From Muricea muricata (taxonomy: Eukaryota; Cnidaria; Anthozoa; Malacalcyonacea; Plexauridae): a stretch of DNA of 64,000 nt. The position numbers and the translations under genes are program-made. Of the stretch, positions 1-12,296 are shown piece after piece; position 1 is the stretch's first letter; each line of letters begins with the position of its first letter. Location: positions 26,307,746 to 26,371,745 of the forward strand of contig OY979717.1 of assembly GCA_963855995.1 (NCBI GenBank). Reading direction: 5' to 3'. The notes beneath the pieces are model-generated. The model ran no database searches, was not told the DNA's origin, and saw only the letters and a program-made list of their open reading frames with translations.

Positions 1-799
1 ATTTTCAACGTTTCAAACGAGGGCCATTTTTGGATTATAATACTGGGTACCAATTTCCAGGTAATAATGCCTTATAACGTCGATGTATTTGTTTCGTGTA
101 TTCCTTACCTATTTAATTTGGAATTGCATATAGTCAAATTCAGTTGTTTGTGCGGAACTAATTAAAATGTAAAATGCGGTAATTACCTGCAGATTTCTAC
201 GCTATTAACCTAGATGTAATCACATGTGGTTCTCTCTTTTGTTTTGCATTGCAAGCTTGACATATTTCAAAACTACCTTGGTTACCTAGGCTTATTGTTT
301 AGTCTTTTGAATTGAATCGCTTCTTTGTAACAGAGTGTATCGCACAATCGGTTACACTTACCAAAAGCCAGATTCTGATTATAACTGAACGTTCGTCATG
401 TGTAAAGAATATATTCAGGCAAAAGATAGAAGTATTTGTAGAATGTGGGTTGTTGTAAGAGGTAAGTAAAGTCAATAACTGGCGGTACATAAAAACGAAC
501 GAGTAAAAATATCTTAAGATATCATTTGAGCAACATGACGTGTATGACCGCGCGACATGGACAACATGTTTTTATGACAACGACAATTTATACTTAGACG
601 TTCTCCGTTTAAAATTATTGTATATATTCGCTCCAAAACAATGCAGTTTTTTCACTAGAATGCAAGATATTAGCTCATAAAACCAAAATCCTGTTTTGCT
701 ATACGCCGATTTTACGAATCGTGCTCTTATAGAGTTATATAGAGATACAGTTCCGAACATGCTCTTATAGAGTTCGTCTTTTCCGAAGGTGTTACGAAG
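1..799. other. No gene recognised
   Basis: AT-rich sequence with only short chance ORFs. The one local structure seen is a direct repeat of about 15 bp (TGCTCTTATAGAGTT), once near 720 and again near 760, just before the GC-rich repeat. No upstream exon of the EGF/YWTD gene could be found here, so earlier exons of that gene, if any, lie outside the window. Confidence 0.6.
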
Positions 800-960
800 A
801 CTGCGTCCAGCACACACAAAATTGCTGGACGCAGCCCGCGGGCAAGACGCGGGAAGCACAGACGCAAAACGCGGGCAGCCTGCGGGCGAACTGCGGGCTG
901 GACGCGGGCAGCTTAGACGGTGGACGCGGGGAGCCCTCGGGCGCCCGCGGGTAGACGCAG
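800..960. repeat. GC-rich hairpin and GACGCGGGCAG-type minisatellite
   Basis: A strikingly GC-rich patch in AT-rich surroundings. It opens with a perfect 12-bp inverted repeat (CTGCGTCCAGCA ... TGCTGGACGCAG). Irregular copies of a GACGCGGGCAG-like motif follow up to about 957. The patch is open in the frame of the downstream ORF, so a naive translation gives an Arg/Gly/Ala-rich leader. That leader is probably not part of the protein family found downstream. Confidence 0.75.
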
Positions 961-1020
961 TGTTAAGTTATTTCTTGGCAGCACTGTACGTACAAAACCT
1001 AGGTGTTCCTAACTCGCGTT

Positions 1021-3986
1021 TTGAAGAGAAGGCGAACGAACTACGGCAGCGGTATCTTGTTTGGCTTGAAGTGAGGAAATTAAAAACACACCCTTTGCTA
1101 TTGGTACCTCGATGGACTGGTTTCAACATTAAAACTAGAGACCATATAGTTATTGTGGAAAGCGTTATTAGTTACCTGGACACCATAGATGCCTCTGCTA
1201 CTGATCTGAGAACTGCTTATGAGGTGTTGTCAAGGGGTTGCGAGGTAAAGCATAGATTGCAGTGGAAGGCAGTTGTTTGTGTTTTCGATCAGGCATTTTG
1301 TGCGAAGGCGATGGAAATATTCTCGCAACACAAATCCTTATTCGAAGGTCTTGTGATAATGATGGGTGGATTTCATCTCCTCATGATGTTGTTGGGCGTC
1401 ATTGGCACCAGGTTTGGCGATGCTGGTCTCCGGGAACTTGCTGTACAAAGCGAAGTTGTCACCGAAGGCTCTATTGAAAAAGTGCTGATGGGGAAGCAGT
1501 ATAACAGCTGTGCGGCTTCACAAGTTGACATACAAAGCGCTGATGAGACTTCTTCTGAAGAAGTTTGAGCTGTCCGTTGAATTAGTAATGACTCCGGACT
1601 TAGAACAACTGAAGCTAGATCCTAATGAAGAGGAGATTACCAAGGTGCTACATAATGATGCGTTTCTCGAGTGGGAGAAGCAGCTTAATGCATATGTTAA
1701 TGAAATAAAGAAAAGTGGAACTGACTTAGCAAGATTCTGGCTTACTTACATCGACCTGTGTGAGCTCCTGCTCAACTTAATTTACGCCACACGCACAGGT
1801 TCATGGAATCTCTATCTTCTGTGCGTCGAAGAAGTAATCAATTGGGCATTTGCATATGATCGACAAAATTGCACTCGATACCTTGTCCCATTTCTAAATG
1901 ACATGCGAAGCTTGTCCACCACAATCCCTGAAGTGTATGCCGCATTCAGTAATGGTCAATTTTCGATCCAAATGGGAAAACGGAATCCCTTTGGACGAAA
2001 CGAAGCGGACAAGACTATTGAAAACACCATAAATAGGGATTGCAAGACAAGCGGCGGATATATTGGTTTCAGCGCCAATTTTGCTGCAACTCAGAGATGG
2101 GTGCTTAACGGCACAAGGCGTGCTGCATATAAGAAACTCATGCGGGAGCATTTGTCTATCGCAAAAAATAAAGCGTATGTCCACAACGAGTTGACACTAG
2201 GAAGAATAAAAGCTGACGTAAGAGACGTGGCTAAATTAGCTGACCTTCTGGATGAAGTATTTAGCAAAGGTTGGAAAACTGACGCCGAGTTCACGAGCTT
2301 GTCTACAGAGATTGTCGTGATCCCTGTTATCTTTTGAAAGCCAGAGAAAAGGGTCAAAAAGCAGCGAAAGAATTTGTCCTAGCCCGATCTTCAGCGGCTC
2401 CAAAGAAAGACTTCTACGATCCAATGACGAAACTAAGATTAATGTCGTTTAAGAATCTGAGAACCACCGTTAAATTCAATCAAAGGCTAAAGTCATCCCC
2501 CTACAAATGGATAGATCTTTGTTCGCTCGCATGGCATTGCTCAGTCAATTCCGTAAAATTGATATGAAGATGATCTTTACATATCCTCTAGGACCCCTTC
2601 CCTGGTTTCTAGCCGATCCGTATATGGTTCATCAAGGAAGACGAACAAAGCAATACTAGCCAACAACTTGAGAAGAATACCAAGATCACGGAGGGACCTC
2701 CTGAGAACGCAACCTCCATATATGACGGAATGGCTCTCCTGCAGAAATTCAAGCCTCCACCCGGTGCAACATTTCAAGTGGTTAGTGAAATGGTGTTTGA
2801 AATGGTAACCAGCACTAGCAGCAAACGAATTGATGTGGTGTTTGAAACTTATAAGCAAATATCTATCAAGAGTGTTGAAAGATCGAAACGGGCTTCTTCA
2901 GGCTCGGATGGAATCAAGTACAAGAACATTCTTCCGGATTACAAAGTGAAGTGGAGTAAACTGCTCTGTGTTGCATCAAACAAGATCGAAATCGTGAAGT
3001 TTTTGTTGTTGCAATGGAAAAACCATGAATTTAGAGGCAAACTCGTTGACAGGGAACTGTATGTCACAAGGGAAGACCAGTGCTGGAAGCTTACATCTAG
3101 TACTTGTGAACTGGTGCCAGAGTTGCAGTGCAACCATGAAGAAGCAGACACGCGCATCATTCTCCATGCACAGCACGCTAGTGGCAAGTGTGTCGTCCAT
3201 GTGTCGTCCGTTCTCATTATTCTTCTTGCCGATTCCCAATCTCTTGGTGAGCGTTACATTAAGAATGGAAAAGGTTTAAAGTCCAGGATAATCGGATTGT
3301 CTTCAATTGTTAATTATTTAGGTAACCAGCTATTTGACGGCATTAACAAAGAGAACTATCTCAAAGCTCTGATTGGTATACACGCCCTGACTGGTTGCGA
3401 TACGGTTTCCGCATTCTGTGGAAAAGGAAAATGGAAAGCAATTCAGCTTCTTCAGAAAAAATCAGAATATCTCCAGATTATGGCGCGAATTGGAGAAACA
3501 TGTGATTTGTCTGAAGAAGTCTTCCGAGCAAAAGAAGCTTTTGTGTGTAATCTTTATGGAAATGAAGTTGACAGTGTAGATCTGCTACGATATAAACTAT
3601 ACTGTGCCAAAGGTGGAAAAGTAGAACCTGAGGCTCTACCTCCTTGCCAATCATCCCTACGCCTTCATGTTAAACGGTCCAACTACGAGGCAGCTATCTG
3701 GAGACTTGCCTTGTCTCCTTGTCCAGACATACCGTCTCCATAGGAACATGGCTAGAACATAGACAATGATGTCATCAACTTCGTATGGCTAGATTCCAAA
3801 CCTGCTCCAGAAGAGGTATTAGAACTATTGTCGTGTTCATGCAAGCGGGTATGCTCTCTTCAATCCTGCTGTTGCCTAAAATCTGGGCTGAAGTGTATAG
3901 ATATATGTTCTCTGCAGTGCGACAACATGGCTGTCATAGATGAGAGCGCAACTCCAGACGAAAGTGATGATGAGGATGGAGACTGA
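1021..3986 (+). pseudogene. Broken copy of a multicopy invertebrate ORF family (EEADTR / GCDT motifs, Cys-rich tail)
   Basis: One degraded coding region can be followed through several frames: about 1021-1510, then 1510-2320, then the frame of 2313-2567, a shifted piece near 2580-2690 (PLGPLPW), and 2730-3986. Motifs seen in order are WTGFNI, a segment with MGGFH, SYNR-like sequence broken at about 1505, REKGQKAAKEF, NHEEADTR (near 3135), LTGCDTVSAF (near 3390) and a Cys-rich tail at about 3820-3950 shaped like a CXC/tesmin domain. TAG codons at 3741-3743 and 3753-3755 interrupt the last frame before the TGA at 3984. From memory this family is repeated many times in cnidarian and mollusc genomes and annotated as uncharacterised. 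The acidic residues of EEADTR and the downstream GCD could belong to a PIN-like nuclease fold, but that is a guess. It is broken and very probably not translated. It lies outside the duplicated units. Confidence 0.65.
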
Positions 3987-4707
3987 CATTTTCAGTGCAA
4001 GTAATGGAACATATTGCAAATTTCTAGATTATATTGTCAACAATTGACAATTGTTTACTATTACTATGAAAACTATGCTGTCATCCGATAATGCTACTCA
4101 TATTTGACGTTTAACAAACCAAACACGAAAATACTAAAAGTAAACAAGGAAAAATCTATTTACAAGTTGTTGGAGGACTGGGACCAAGTATGCAAAATAG
4201 TCGTTTTTATTAAATATGAGCATGATGCAGAGGTTGTTGCATGAGGCACTGTACACAACATGTATGTGTTCATGTAGTAAAATAAAATACAGAATTCCTC
4301 TGAAATTATTTTATTAAACTTTTACACCACAAAAGACCATGTTCATATCCGTTTATCGGTTCAAACCGACCTATAAACAGGAGGTGACGTCATTTGCAAA
4401 GCAATGTAAATATTACTGCAGCAAAAATTAACTATCATCGTTAAGACCCTTTGATTTTGATAGGAAAAAACTATTCAAATTGTTTGCGCAAAAAGAAAGC
4501 ATTTATAAACTTGCGCATAAAAACAAAATGGCGGCCAGAGAGAACTATAGTCGCCATTTTTTACATACCAGTTTAAGATCGAAAGCTACCGATCGACACT
4601 TGCTATCATACATTTTTGTAAAGCGTTAGACAACAATCAAATTGACATATGTTTTATTTGTTCCTTATGACTGAGCCATTATACCCACTCAGCCGATGGA
4701 CTATATG
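3987..4707. other. No gene recognised, single-copy flank of the duplication
   Basis: AT-rich sequence following the broken ORF. A small inverted repeat surrounds ATGGCGGCC near 4530 (AAAATGGCG ... CGCCATTTT). Nothing here resembles the DNA that precedes the second unit (35705-36076), so the duplication boundary at 4708 is sharp. Confidence 0.6.
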
Positions 4708-4712
4708 ATTAG

Positions 4713-6029
4713 TCAACCAGTACACTCATAAAACTAAAATTAAAACTATTGATAAAGCGCGGTCATGGAGTAGAGACGTTACTGACTAAAAATAATTTTT
4801 TTAGACCTGACAAGCTTTTGGCTACTGTGCTGTGATTTTCATCAGGTACAAAGCAAATGAGATTGCTACCCTATACAGACTAGTCTGGATAGGATTTCAA
4901 GTTATGCAATATTTAAAACCAGTGTAAGAGTGTCTTATGCGATATTAAATGCGAGACCCAGGCGGAAATGTCATCGCGTTAATCATTTAAAACAAATTAA
5001 TACATTAGGATATCGTTGTTTTTCCCCTTCTTTGGTCATGTTAGACCTCTGTATATTATGATCGTGGCTGTTCTTACTTCATTTTCTTCAAAGAAGGATT
5101 TGTAATTAACACATGTATCAGTGTGTAGACTTTCTGAATACGTCAATTTCATATGAACTGTGTCCTATTCCAAGGACGGAAATCCAAGCAAATACATGTT
5201 TGCACCATAAATAATTTTGTTTCTTCCCCCATCCACAATCCTGGTCCCATAGGTACAAGACCTTGTGTTCTTACCGTACTATTATCTCAAAGCAATTGGA
5301 GCTGTCAAATTACTACTGACCAATACGTTATACTTCATTACTTCGCCTGACCGCAGGTCATGGTTTTGTCGTCTTCGTCGTGTCAGAAACGAGCTCAAAA
5401 CTGCATCGAAATCCACTATGATTCAGATGCTTTACGCGCTGACTACAGAATTTTCCCGATACGGACCATCATCAGTAACATCTGAAAAGGGCACGAAAAC
5501 AACACATCTTTTATCACTTCATCTTAACAACTTACATGCAGTCCTTGGTTAAAGTTGAGAGAATTAGGAGTCGATGAACAAATGACTTTTCATATAGTGG
5601 TCTATGAAATTTTTGGTATATTGCAGTCTAGCCTATCTGTTTTGTCCTAATATAGTTCATTTTTATTGTGGATGTGCGAGATCGGAAATATTTGTACGAG
5701 AGCTGACTCGTTGTCTTCGCTGAGTTCAAATCCAAAAAGGTCCCGCTTTGTACACTTGTATAAGTTGCTATTTTATCTTCATTAATTTTTCGATATTTTT
5801 TTATTTTTCCAAGGCACGGAATTGAGACACACGATTATGCCACTGGAAAGGAAAATTTTTTATTAACTTGCCTTTCATTTATATTAACACCAGTCTCGAA
5901 TCAATTTGAGTTATGTGATTTTATGCGTGTTGAACTTAAACAACAAATCTTGCTTGTCTACCACTTTGAGATGAGCAGATAACACTATCTAAAATGCTCA
6001 GTTTTAGACATATTCCCATAAAATCACAA
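4713..6029. other. Left part of unit 1, no gene recognised
   Basis: Several 60-95 codon ORFs occur here, for example 5265-5552, but they match no family I know. This is the most diverged stretch between the two units up to about 5270. The equivalent in unit 2 is 36077-37412. Confidence 0.5.
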
Positions 6030-6310
6030 GGAATTTAACACCACGTCTTTTTTTTTGGCTGTGGCTGGTGATCGAGTCCTGAAGAGCGAGGTTAAGAGAA
6101 TGAACATAGTAATGAACATACAGAGCAAGTGGTAAACATTCTTTTATCTGCGACGCTACGCCGCTTACAACCACTCATATTCGCTGCAACATCAAAACAT
6201 TCTCCAACAATATCGCGTAACTGTAAGATGAGATTCGTGATTGATTTCTTTACAGGCTGGTAGAGGACCTCAACTTCGGTTAATTTAGTCGCAAGAAAAT
6301 CCGCCAATCG
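6030..6310 (-). pseudogene. hAT transposase remnant (ZMYM1-like), unit 1
   Basis: On the minus strand one frame reads ...LRDIVGECFDVAANMSGC, close to the GQGYDGAANMSG core of ZMYM1/DUF4371-type hAT transposases. A second frame immediately downstream reads LYVHYYVHSLNLALQDS, matching the family's AxYVHCxxHxLNLxL segment. A frameshift near 6130 separates the two. About 90 residues of a protein normally of several hundred remain, so this is a dead fragment inside an intron. Confidence 0.6.
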
Positions 6311-8525
6311 TCTTGTGTGTCTCCCTCAAAGGCATATAATGATTCTGTAATGACCATTACTTTTGATATCACGTGTAAGCACCAAACTCTATACGACTTC
6401 AATGAGGTCGTTCTGTATTTCTGGTGATGCCCACTTGTCTTCTATCTTTCCCGTGCCCTCATGGAACAGTGTACATCAACACTCCATTACGACTTGAAGA
6501 TATTGACGTACTTGAAGGTGGGAGCTTATTGCTTATGAGAAACTGCATGCCATTTGCTTAGAACCGATGTGTTTTGGCCTTCAACAAGCGCCACTTGTTA
6601 CACGTGATAAACTCTCGAAATTTTCCATGTTTAAAGAGCTCTATAGCTCCTTCCAGTTGTTAAAATAAAACGAATATGCTTTTCAAATTCTCTCCAAGGA
6701 AATTATACAGACTGGTTATTATTACTTTCATAACTTATCCATGCACGGACATTTCTTGTAACAGTGCTGTTGATTTTTTTGTGAGTGCGTAGCTTTCATT
6801 TCCAAACGTTCTCGTTTGGTAATTCATGTTTTTGAAGCGATTGATTTGGCGCCCTGGAGGTAATGAATCCGGTTCCCTGGATTGACCTTGTCGATGTTTG
6901 CAGTGCTTATCCTAGATTCATCTTTGTTCTCTGTATCTGCAACTGGCTTGTCAAGTACACCTAAACGAGAGTGAATCTCAAAAGATTCCGCTGGAAAAGC
7001 GGAACGGTTTTTGGTGAGACTAATGCCGTTGTCCCCAACATTGTTCTCGCTGACGTCATATCTAGGCCTTAAAGTGCACATGTTGTCATTTTGCATTTGA
7101 TATATTTGTATAATTAGGTACATTTTAAGACGACGTGCGTTGAAACCTTCAGACAAAACTTTCATCTTCATGTTTTTGTTTTTTGTTTAATTTAGAGGAA
7201 CTGGAGTCATTTTTGAAACATAAAACAATGCAATACTCACTTGCATGAACTTAAATAGCAAAAAATACCATGAAGATTGCTTTTTCCTCTAGGAATAAAA
7301 CTTACATTTCCTAAAATGTCCTAAATGTGCACCTTAAACTGGTAGTTGGTAATGATTATCCTGAGGTGTAAGCTGATGTACTGTACTTGCGCTTGTGATA
7401 AAACTGTGTAACCCATATTGTGAGCATTCTACCACTATACTGAACTTGACTTTTTTGCCGTTGTGTACATTTCTTACATTATTATCTTGGTAGTCTATGT
7501 TGATTTCATCATGGTATTCGTCGAATTTTATCCGGTACTGACGATAACGGCGTTTACGAGAACAATGTTTGTGTGATATTGGTTAGTGTTGTTCGACGCC
7601 TCGACGATCGTTTTCCTGAATTAGAATCCTGAAACTAAACTGGCAGTCTACTATTGAGTACTGCCTATACACGAGTACTGCTATGTTAAACGGCGCGCAC
7701 ACAAAACTCGAATTCGGCCGGGCTTGACACGTGAGGTAGATCGGCATGATGCAAACTATATTTGGTCGATAAGCGTTCCTATCTTACAAGCACTAAATAT
7801 TCAAGATGGTTTGGTAGGTATACGGTACCATGCAGATACCAGATAGGTATACCTAAGTATGTTCGGTAGATGGATAGGTTGAATACGTAGATAGATAGGT
7901 ATGTAGGAAAGCAGGTTTGAAATGAATAGGCTAAATACCAGGACAATAAATAGGTACGGAAAATAGAGCAATGACTACTTCGCGTGATTGTATATATATA
8001 ATGTTGTATGAATTATGGAATATATTAATATACTTAACTAGCAGCAGTTTTGCGTATGTGAAATCAACCGTATTGCAATTGTACGAAAGCGAGATGAAAA
8101 GTTTACTCACTGGCAGTCTCTTAGAACTCTCAGGCCAGTACATAAAACCCGTAATCTGTGGAACAACGACCGAAAGAATTCATCCTTAGTTGGAGACCGG
8201 AACGTAGCAAATAATCTCCTGCACGAGGTTCAGACTTAATTACCAACAACCTGCTTGAGATACACATAAGAAGCGTCAAATAAAAGAGGGTTCACATTCG
8301 TAATTATTAATATCGTTTGTCGAACAAAACAAAATAGGGGACAACTTGAACCAGTGTATAAGCTCTGCATGTCTAATGTATTCCTGCCGGTCGCAAAAAT
8401 AGACGTATGAAAATTTCTCTAAGTGTATGACAACTATTAATCCGATTGTAAATCGAATATTGCCCCACTGCATTGTTTGCCCAACCATCGCCTACAGTCT
8501 AAAGTGCAATAAATTTGCATTTCAG
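6311..8525. other. Intronic DNA before the EGF exon, unit 1
   Basis: No gene recognised. A weak degenerate tetranucleotide-like patch of GGTA/GATA units lies at about 7808-7905. Minus-strand ORF 6824-7171 (115 codons) has no family features I can identify. The stretch ends in the acceptor TTTGCATTTCAG of the EGF exon. Confidence 0.55.
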
Positions 8526-8630
8526 ATTTGAAGGGATGCCTTAATGTAACATGTGGTCGTCTTGCGTATTGTAACAATGGCTCGTGCCAATGTGAACCTG
8601 GTTTTGAATGGAATGTTGGAAAATGCACAG
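8526..8630 (+). CDS. EGF-like exon of an LRP/LDLR-like receptor, unit 1
   Basis: A 105-bp exon bounded by TTTCAG and GTAACT, phase 1 at both ends, encoding 35 residues from DLKGC to GKCT. It contains six cysteines spaced C-x4-C-x5-C-x4-C-x-C-x10-C and an EPGF turn, typical of a small EGF domain that follows or precedes a YWTD propeller. EGF domains of this kind form disulfide-knotted linkers in secreted or cell-surface receptors. It joins in frame to the calcium-binding EGF exon at 12165. The sequence is identical to the unit 2 copy. The parent gene cannot be named, because no signal peptide, LDL-A repeats or transmembrane exon are in the window. Confidence 0.85.
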
Positions 8631-8901
8631 GTAACTAATACAGATTAAAAAAAAAATAGCGAGTAAAATACATCAATTATTTGCTCATATTTCATTGACA
8701 TTTAGTGGAATTCAACAGAATCCTTTGTATTTTTCATTTCCGAAAAAGAAATTCTCGAAAAAAACGTGATGAAATTGCGAAAACTTAAAATTTTGTTTGG
8801 AAATTCTGTGCAGTGTGAGAAATATGGGCTCGAAAACTTTCTAGGTTTTATATGCACAGAAAAAAAGCACTATATATGCACTGAAAGCAGCATTGAACAA
8901 T

Positions 8902-9032
8902 GTTTTGTTGCCCACATTGTTCAAGATTGTTACAATATTGATTAACATTGTTACACCTGATTGCAGGCTAATTCAGGCTCAACAATGCTGAACAGTATTG
9001 TTGACAATCTTGAACAATGTTTGCAGCAAAAC
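8902..9032. repeat. Short fold-back element, unit 1
   Basis: Arms of about 29 bp starting GTTTTGTTGCCCACATTGTT and ending in its near complement (...GAACAATGTTTGCAGCAAAAC), with an ACATTGTT-rich loop. Looks like a small MITE. No clear target duplication was seen. Confidence 0.55.
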
Positions 9033-9199
9033 GTTTTTCAAAGCTGTTTTCACCAGGCCAGAACAGGTTTTTCGTTTTTGCTGTGTACCTGTCTGATTGT
9101 GTTACGCTGTTAATTTTCATACCATTTTTGACCCGAAAATAGTGAGAAATTTCCGCACGTCATACAGTTATATAGAGAATTTGCAAACTTCGCAAATTA

Positions 9200-10784
9200 C
9201 AGTGCGAACCATGGTATTAGTTTTATAAGATATTTATGCCGTACGTATTCAAGATGAGCAGTGTTGTTCATTAAAACTTACGAACGTCAAAACAAAGTTG
9301 TGAGAATATCTGTGCGATGTTGATATTTGATGTTAGTCACATGACTGAAAAAATATGGCGTTGTTCCATATTTGAGGTGGACCACGCTATTAGTTTCAAC
9401 AGTATGATAACACTATAGGACGTCGTTTTTAACTTAATTGGAAGTGGAAACGACATTCTTTAACCAAAAACAGCATAAGTAACAACAAGAGAATGTTTTA
9501 GTTAGAAAATAAACGAACTTGGTGTCATAGTTGGAGGATTTTTCAAAGAATACATGGAACGGAGGAAAAGAGGGATTCTGGACTTCTAAAATGGATAAGA
9601 ATGGGAGGTATTAGGCGTTTGAAGGAGAACTGTTCGTAAATTATCATGATCAACGTATGTCAACATTTTGAGAAAGTTTGCTTTGCCATATATCTTCAAA
9701 ACTAGCAATGATGGATTCCTGGTAAGCAATAATGATTCCAAAAATATACCTTAACTACTGCCATGGAAGAAACGTTTGAAACTGGATTAAGCGAAAAGTA
9801 CATGAAAGCACAAGGGAATTTTCATGTTTTGACAGACAAGTCGAGATCAACATGATAATGCCCTAATGCTAAGAAAAGGAACTTCCGCTAAATGGTTTTA
9901 GGTACCTACCAAAGAAGTGGTAGAACGATTATTTAGATTCGTATTATTACGAATCTAAACGACCAACATGTCTTCATATATGCCTAAATGTGCAAAAGAG
10001 ACCTCTGATCCCTATTTCCGCTGTTACCAGCGGAACTTTACCACTTTTTTGTTGACTCCTTAGCCTCGCCGGTCACATAACATGACTGAATATCAATAAT
10101 CTAACCCGTGCATGCATTTTCCAAGCTTTATCATGCTGATTTCGTCTGCCTGTCAAAAGGACAAACTTCCGTTGTGCTTTCAAGCATTTTTTGCCTCAAT
10201 CCAGTTCCAAAATTTTATTCCACGACACTAGTGGAGGTACTTTTAGAATTATTATTTCTTACCAGGAATCCATCATTGCTAGTTTTGAAGATATATGGCA
10301 AAGCAAACTTTCTCAAAATGTTGGCAGATGTTGATCATTATAATTTACGAACAGTTCTTCTTCAAACGCCTAATACCTCCCATTCTTATCCATTTTAGAA
10401 GTCCAGAATCCCACTTTTCTTCCGTTCCACGTATTCTTTGAAAAATCCTCCAACTATGACACCAAGTTTGTTTATTTTCTAACTAAAACATTCTCTTGTT
10501 GTTACCTATGCTGTTTTTGGTTAAAAAATGTCGTTTCCACTTCCAATTAAGTTAAAAACGACGTCTTATAGTGCTATCATATTTTTGAAACTAATAGCGT
10601 GGTCCACCTCAAATATGGAACAACGCCATATTTTTTCAGTCATGTGACTAACATCAAATATCAACATCGCACAGGTCTTCTCACAACTTTGTTTTGATGT
10701 TCGTAAGTTTTGATGAATAACACTGCTCATTTTGAATACGTACGGCATAAATATCTTATAAAACTAATACCATGGTTCGCACTG
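9200..10784. mobile_element. 1.6-kb long-TIR DNA element with TA target duplication, unit 1
   Basis: The ends are CAGTGCGAACCATGG ... CCATGGTTCGCACTG, directly flanked by TA on both sides (9198-9199 and 10785-10786). Inverted arms of roughly 550 bp (about 9200-9750 and 10225-10784) surround a unique core near 9760-10220. The CAGTG terminus and TA duplication are those of Tc1/mariner-type elements. No transposase ORF is present, so it is non-autonomous, and a fold-back type is also possible. The arms differ by small indels, indicating age. Confidence 0.8.
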
Positions 10785-12164
10785 TAGCTGTGTTTTTTAC
10801 ACATTAATTAGATGCATCTTTTCTTAACCAAACTGTTACTATTCTCGCAATGGCCTTTAATAGATAAATAAATAGATTGAATTTTAGTTTATAATGTAAA
10901 TTGTCAATTCCTTCCATACAGTTTAACTAATAATTAATCTGGATTAATCTAAAATTAATCAGAATTTGAACCGTGTTGACAATATAACATTATTTAAGTA
11001 TTCTTTAGAAAAATCTTATCTTATCAAAATGAATATCTAAAAAAATATTGTTAATCATTTTGTCATTCTCATAGTCAACGTACCTGTAAAGCTATAGTAA
11101 CAATTAAAGAGTGTACGTTTGGGTAACGTAATCGGGCAATATATTCATCACTTGAAAGTTACATAGTAATTATGAGAGTTGATTGCGGTTTTTTCATTTT
11201 TATTTTTGTTTTTGTGACCCGGTATCTATACGTTTCAACCAATCAAATTGCTTCATTTGCGGTCAAGTATTTCACGCGATATTGGAAACAAAGCCCTACA
11301 ACTACAAGTAACGAAGCCGAAGCTTAAAATATCCTACTCCAAAAATAGAAAGTATACACATTGAAGTAAATAGCGAACTTAACTGGTGATTTTATAGATG
11401 TTTGTATCATTAGAAATACTTTGATCACTTGTCTAACAATGTTTTCTAACTTGAAACTTTAGTATCAATGAACTGACTTTTGCCAAAAACGGTAATGACA
11501 TGGGGGCGAGTAAAATTAGGGCTTAAATTTAAGGCTTTAAATTTCACGCGTGTTTTTAAGGTTCAATTTCATGCGTGTTTTTGAGATGGCTTTATATGTG
11601 ATAAAGTGACACACTATTAATGTTTCACCTTCATTAATATTAATTCTTTATGATGTTGCGTAGTCTCGTGCGAATTTTCATACCCAAAATGTTCGGTTAC
11701 GCCTCGCCTTTTAGACCCTATTTACTTGATTCCGCATGAAATTGGGATTGGTAGCCAAGCTAGAATTTGAATCTCCCTATCATTATTCAGTACGAATTCG
11801 CAACACGACAAAAAGAGGTCTAGTTTTTTATCCGAACTGTTAAAATTCGTTCAGCATCGCGCAAACACCAGGAACGAATGTGTCTTTGAAGCGATTGCGC
11901 GGTAGAAACACTGGCTTTCACAACGTCATGCGCATATAGATATTTTACGTAACCTCTGATACTTTTGTAATCGAATACCGTGTAAGCACTCAAGCAAGAA
12001 GGGTGAGAGTTTGCACTGTTCCATGTAAACTGGCAAAAAAGAAGAATTTCGGCCGGTTTCAACTGTAAGCTTGCAGAGTCTTAAATATAATAAAAATCCG
12101 CCCTCTCTCGTCATGTTAATATTACATAATTGCTTGCTTCAATAAAACTTCATTCGTTTTTTAG

Positions 12165-12296
12165 ATATTGATGAGTGTTCTTCGTCGCCATGTGGTCCTA
12201 ATACTAAATACAACTGCACCAACTTCATGGGGTCTTACAAATGCAGCACATGTGCACAGGGATACATATTGGACAAAGTAACAAAAAAATGTGGTG
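12165..12296 (+). CDS. Calcium-binding EGF exon, unit 1
   Basis: A 132-bp exon, phase 1-1, bounded by TTTTTTAG and GTATGT, encoding 44 residues. It begins DIDEC, the calcium ligand signature, and has six cysteines spaced C-x4-C-x7-C-x8-C-x2-C-x12-C. It includes CTNFMGSYKC, which fits the Asp/Asn beta-hydroxylation motif C-x-[DN]-x4-[FY]-x-C. Calcium-binding EGF domains stiffen receptor ectodomains. A donor three bases earlier (GTGGTA) is also possible without changing phase. The exon joins in frame with 8526-8630 before it and 26177-26558 after it. Identical to the unit 2 copy. Confidence 0.88.

Larger units (their letters stand above)
8631..12164 (+). other. Intron between EGF and cbEGF exons, unit 1
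   Basis: Donor GTAACT, acceptor TTTTTTAG. It contains a short fold-back (8902-9032) and the 1585-bp TA element (9200-10784). The remainder, 10785-12164, is AT-rich with no gene recognised. A local doublet near 11520-11580 repeats TTCAC/ATGCGTGTTTTT. Confidence 0.7.

Noticed and set aside
5265..5552. 95-codon ORF conserved in both units
   Set aside because: Conserved only because the DNA is duplicated. No domain, signal peptide or codon bias recognised, and substitutions change residues freely.
6824..7171. 115-codon minus-strand ORF
   Set aside because: No recognisable motif. The unit 2 version ends early because of a 3-base difference region, so it is not under evident constraint.
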